Shown here one piece after another: positions 6,767 through 7,373 of a DNA stretch of 7,373 bases. The position numbers and the translations under genes are program-made. The notes below the pieces were generated by a model that saw nothing but the letters and a program-made list of their open reading frames with translations, made no database searches and had not been told where the DNA came from. Position 1 is the first letter of the stretch, and the number at the start of each line of letters is the position of its first letter. The stretch comes from Treponema sp. (GTDB taxonomy: Bacteria > Spirochaetota > Spirochaetia > Treponematales > Breznakiellaceae), in assembly GCA_031288575.1 (NCBI GenBank), contig JAITRD010000032.1, positions 1 through 7,373 on the forward strand, written 5' to 3'.

Positions 6767-6962
6767 GAGGGTGTCAACTACAAACATGGTTAATTTTTTT
6801 GCCGGGTTTAGCGCTTCTCAGGCTAAATTCTTATACAAAGACAGCGGGCTATTCTTCCTGCCTCGTCTTCCCAAGTCGGTTGTGAACATACGGCTATACC
6901 CGGAAGACCGTTATTATCCCGATAAAAGCGGCGGTTCTTGCGCCGGACAGATCCGGACCGGA

Positions 6963-6991
6963 TTGTTACGAATTGCTTTTTGAGGTATAAT
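6963..6991 (+). promoter_or_regulatory. Probable sigma70-type promoter of the htrA-like gene
   Basis: TTGTTA (6963-6968) lies 17 bases before an exact TATAAT (6986-6991). Transcription would start near 6998, leaving only about 12 nt before the ATG at 7011, so the ribosome binding site would be almost at the 5' end of the message. A 13-base palindrome (6951-6963) touches the -35 element. Confidence 0.6.
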
Positions 6992-6996
6992 AACAG

Positions 6997-7004
6997 AGGG
7001 AGGT
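6997..7004 (+). promoter_or_regulatory. Strong ribosome binding site of the htrA-like gene
   Basis: AGGGAGGT or a close variant lies about seven bases before ATG 7011. It clearly selects this start codon. Confidence 0.8.
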
Positions 7005-7010
7005 AGTCCG

Positions 7011-7373
7011 ATGAAACTATACAGCAAGGGGCAGTTGTTCTTTTTTTGCTTCCTGAGCGGTCTTATTGTGGTTATGTTTGCCCTGGGAGTGGGCTTTTTG
7101 CGGATTCCCTTTATGACAAAAACAACGGAAACCCAGGAGACGGCGGTAAATTCTTCCCCGGATTCCCCGAAAGGGGAGGATCCCGGGGAGGAACTCTTTG
7201 AAGCCCTAAGGCTCCGTCAATCCCCCTATGTCAGCCCCCTCCAAATGAATACCGCGGATCTCGTCCCCTTTAGCGAAGGGGAGCGGGAGAATATATTTAT
7301 CTATGAACAGCTTAACGATGCGGTGGTAAACATCACCACCGAGACGGTGGCGATCAACTGGTTTCTGGAGCCG
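7011..7373 (+). CDS. HtrA/DegP-like trypsin-fold serine protease, N-terminal 121 residues only (3' truncated)
   Basis: The frame is open from the ATG at 7011 to the window edge, 121 codons without a stop. Residues about 8-34 form a hydrophobic signal-anchor (LFFFCFLSGLIVVMFALGVGF), placing the rest in the periplasm. A polar, Pro/Glu/Ser-rich linker follows (about 36-92). Residues 93-114 (ENIFIYEQLNDAVVNITTETV) match the start of the HtrA protease domain, where the typical pattern is an acidic residue, then N-I-(Y/F), then AVVNI. The catalytic His, Asp and Ser and any PDZ domain lie beyond the window, so activity cannot be judged. HtrA-type enzymes degrade or refold damaged envelope proteins. 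The gene is transcribed divergently from the importer, from its own promoter and a strong ribosome binding site. Its base composition is GC-rich like the carboxypeptidase. DegP, DegQ and DegS types cannot be told apart here. Confidence 0.8.
   Translation, partial: MKLYSKGQLFFFCFLSGLIVVMFALGVGFLRIPFMTKTTETQETAVNSSPDSPKGEDPGEELFEALRLRQSPYVSPLQMNTADLVPFSEGERENIFIYEQLNDAVVNITTETVAINWFLEP

Larger units (their letters stand above)
6591..7010. other. Intergenic region between two divergent transcription units (oppA operon and htrA)
   Basis: These 420 bases hold no gene I can support. From the oppA side they contain the operon Shine-Dalgarno, two tandem leader hairpins, an AT-rich perfect palindrome and the operon promoter. 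From the htrA side they contain a short promoter next to a strong ribosome binding site. The middle (about 6778-6950) shows nothing convincing beyond weak inverted repeats. A GTG-started reading frame (6771-6983) crosses it but has no usable ribosome binding site and no recognisable family. Its end also lies inside the htrA promoter, so I regard it as chance. Confidence 0.7.

Noticed and set aside
6807..6827. Inverted repeat TTTAGC/GCTAAA near a T7 run, considered as a terminator
   Set aside because: The T-run precedes the stem on the plus strand and reads as A on the minus strand, so the geometry is wrong for either direction.
6865..6908. Inverted repeat GTCTTCC/GGAAGAC with a 30-base loop
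   Set aside because: Seven-base arms this far apart are expected by chance in a region this size, and no supporting feature lies next to them.
6771..6983. Possible 70-codon gene on the plus strand with a GTG start
   Set aside because: AAGAGG directly abuts the GTG with no spacing, the product resembles no family I know, and its 3' end lies within the htrA promoter.

Overview
The window is ordinary bacterial chromosome. It holds a complete five-gene peptide-type ABC importer operon on the minus strand (about 1082-6590), flanked by two truncated plus-strand envelope genes: the 3' part of a D-alanyl-D-alanine carboxypeptidase (1-1089) and the first 121 codons of an HtrA/DegP-like serine protease (7011-7373). 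I see no tRNA, rRNA, CRISPR array, transposon, phage gene or origin. I do not think an undescribed system is present. The least ordinary sequence is the 420-base gap between the importer and the protease.

Organism: a didermic, Treponema-like spirochaete is my best guess. The binding protein has a relaxed lipobox (F-T-A-C) of the kind spirochaetes accept, and the Shine-Dalgarno sites are standard. The flanking genes are GC-rich and the importer genes nearer to balanced. The assignment rests on the overall look of the proteins and has not been tested by any search.

Layout: dacA-like (plus, ends 1089) meets oppF (minus, ends 1082) tail to tail with an 8-base overlap. Reading the minus strand from right to left, the operon runs oppA (6590-5064), oppB (5067-4129, ATGA overlap with oppA), oppC (4110-3244), oppD (3233 or 3110 to 2118) and oppF (2080-1082). 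This is the classical A-B-C-D-F order: lipoprotein receptor, two permeases, two ATPases. The intergenic region 6591-7010 carries a good sigma70-type promoter for the operon (TTGACT, 17-base spacer, TAGATT with a TGn extension). A perfect 32-base palindrome starts at its predicted transcription start, followed by a leader of about 140 nt with two tandem hairpins and a strong AAGGAGG site. The same gap holds a separate promoter for the protease gene (TTGTTA, 17 bases, TATAAT), placed almost directly on its ribosome binding site.

Function: OppA, lipid-anchored in the periplasmic space, would capture a peptide or similar solute. OppB and OppC form the inner-membrane channel, and OppD and OppF power transport by ATP hydrolysis. 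Both ATPases end in the same C-x5-C-x6-C-x17-C pattern, which in this family can hold an iron-sulphur cluster. The neighbours trim peptidoglycan stem peptides (carboxypeptidase) and control periplasmic protein quality (HtrA). They are transcribed separately from the importer, so a shared pathway is only a possibility.
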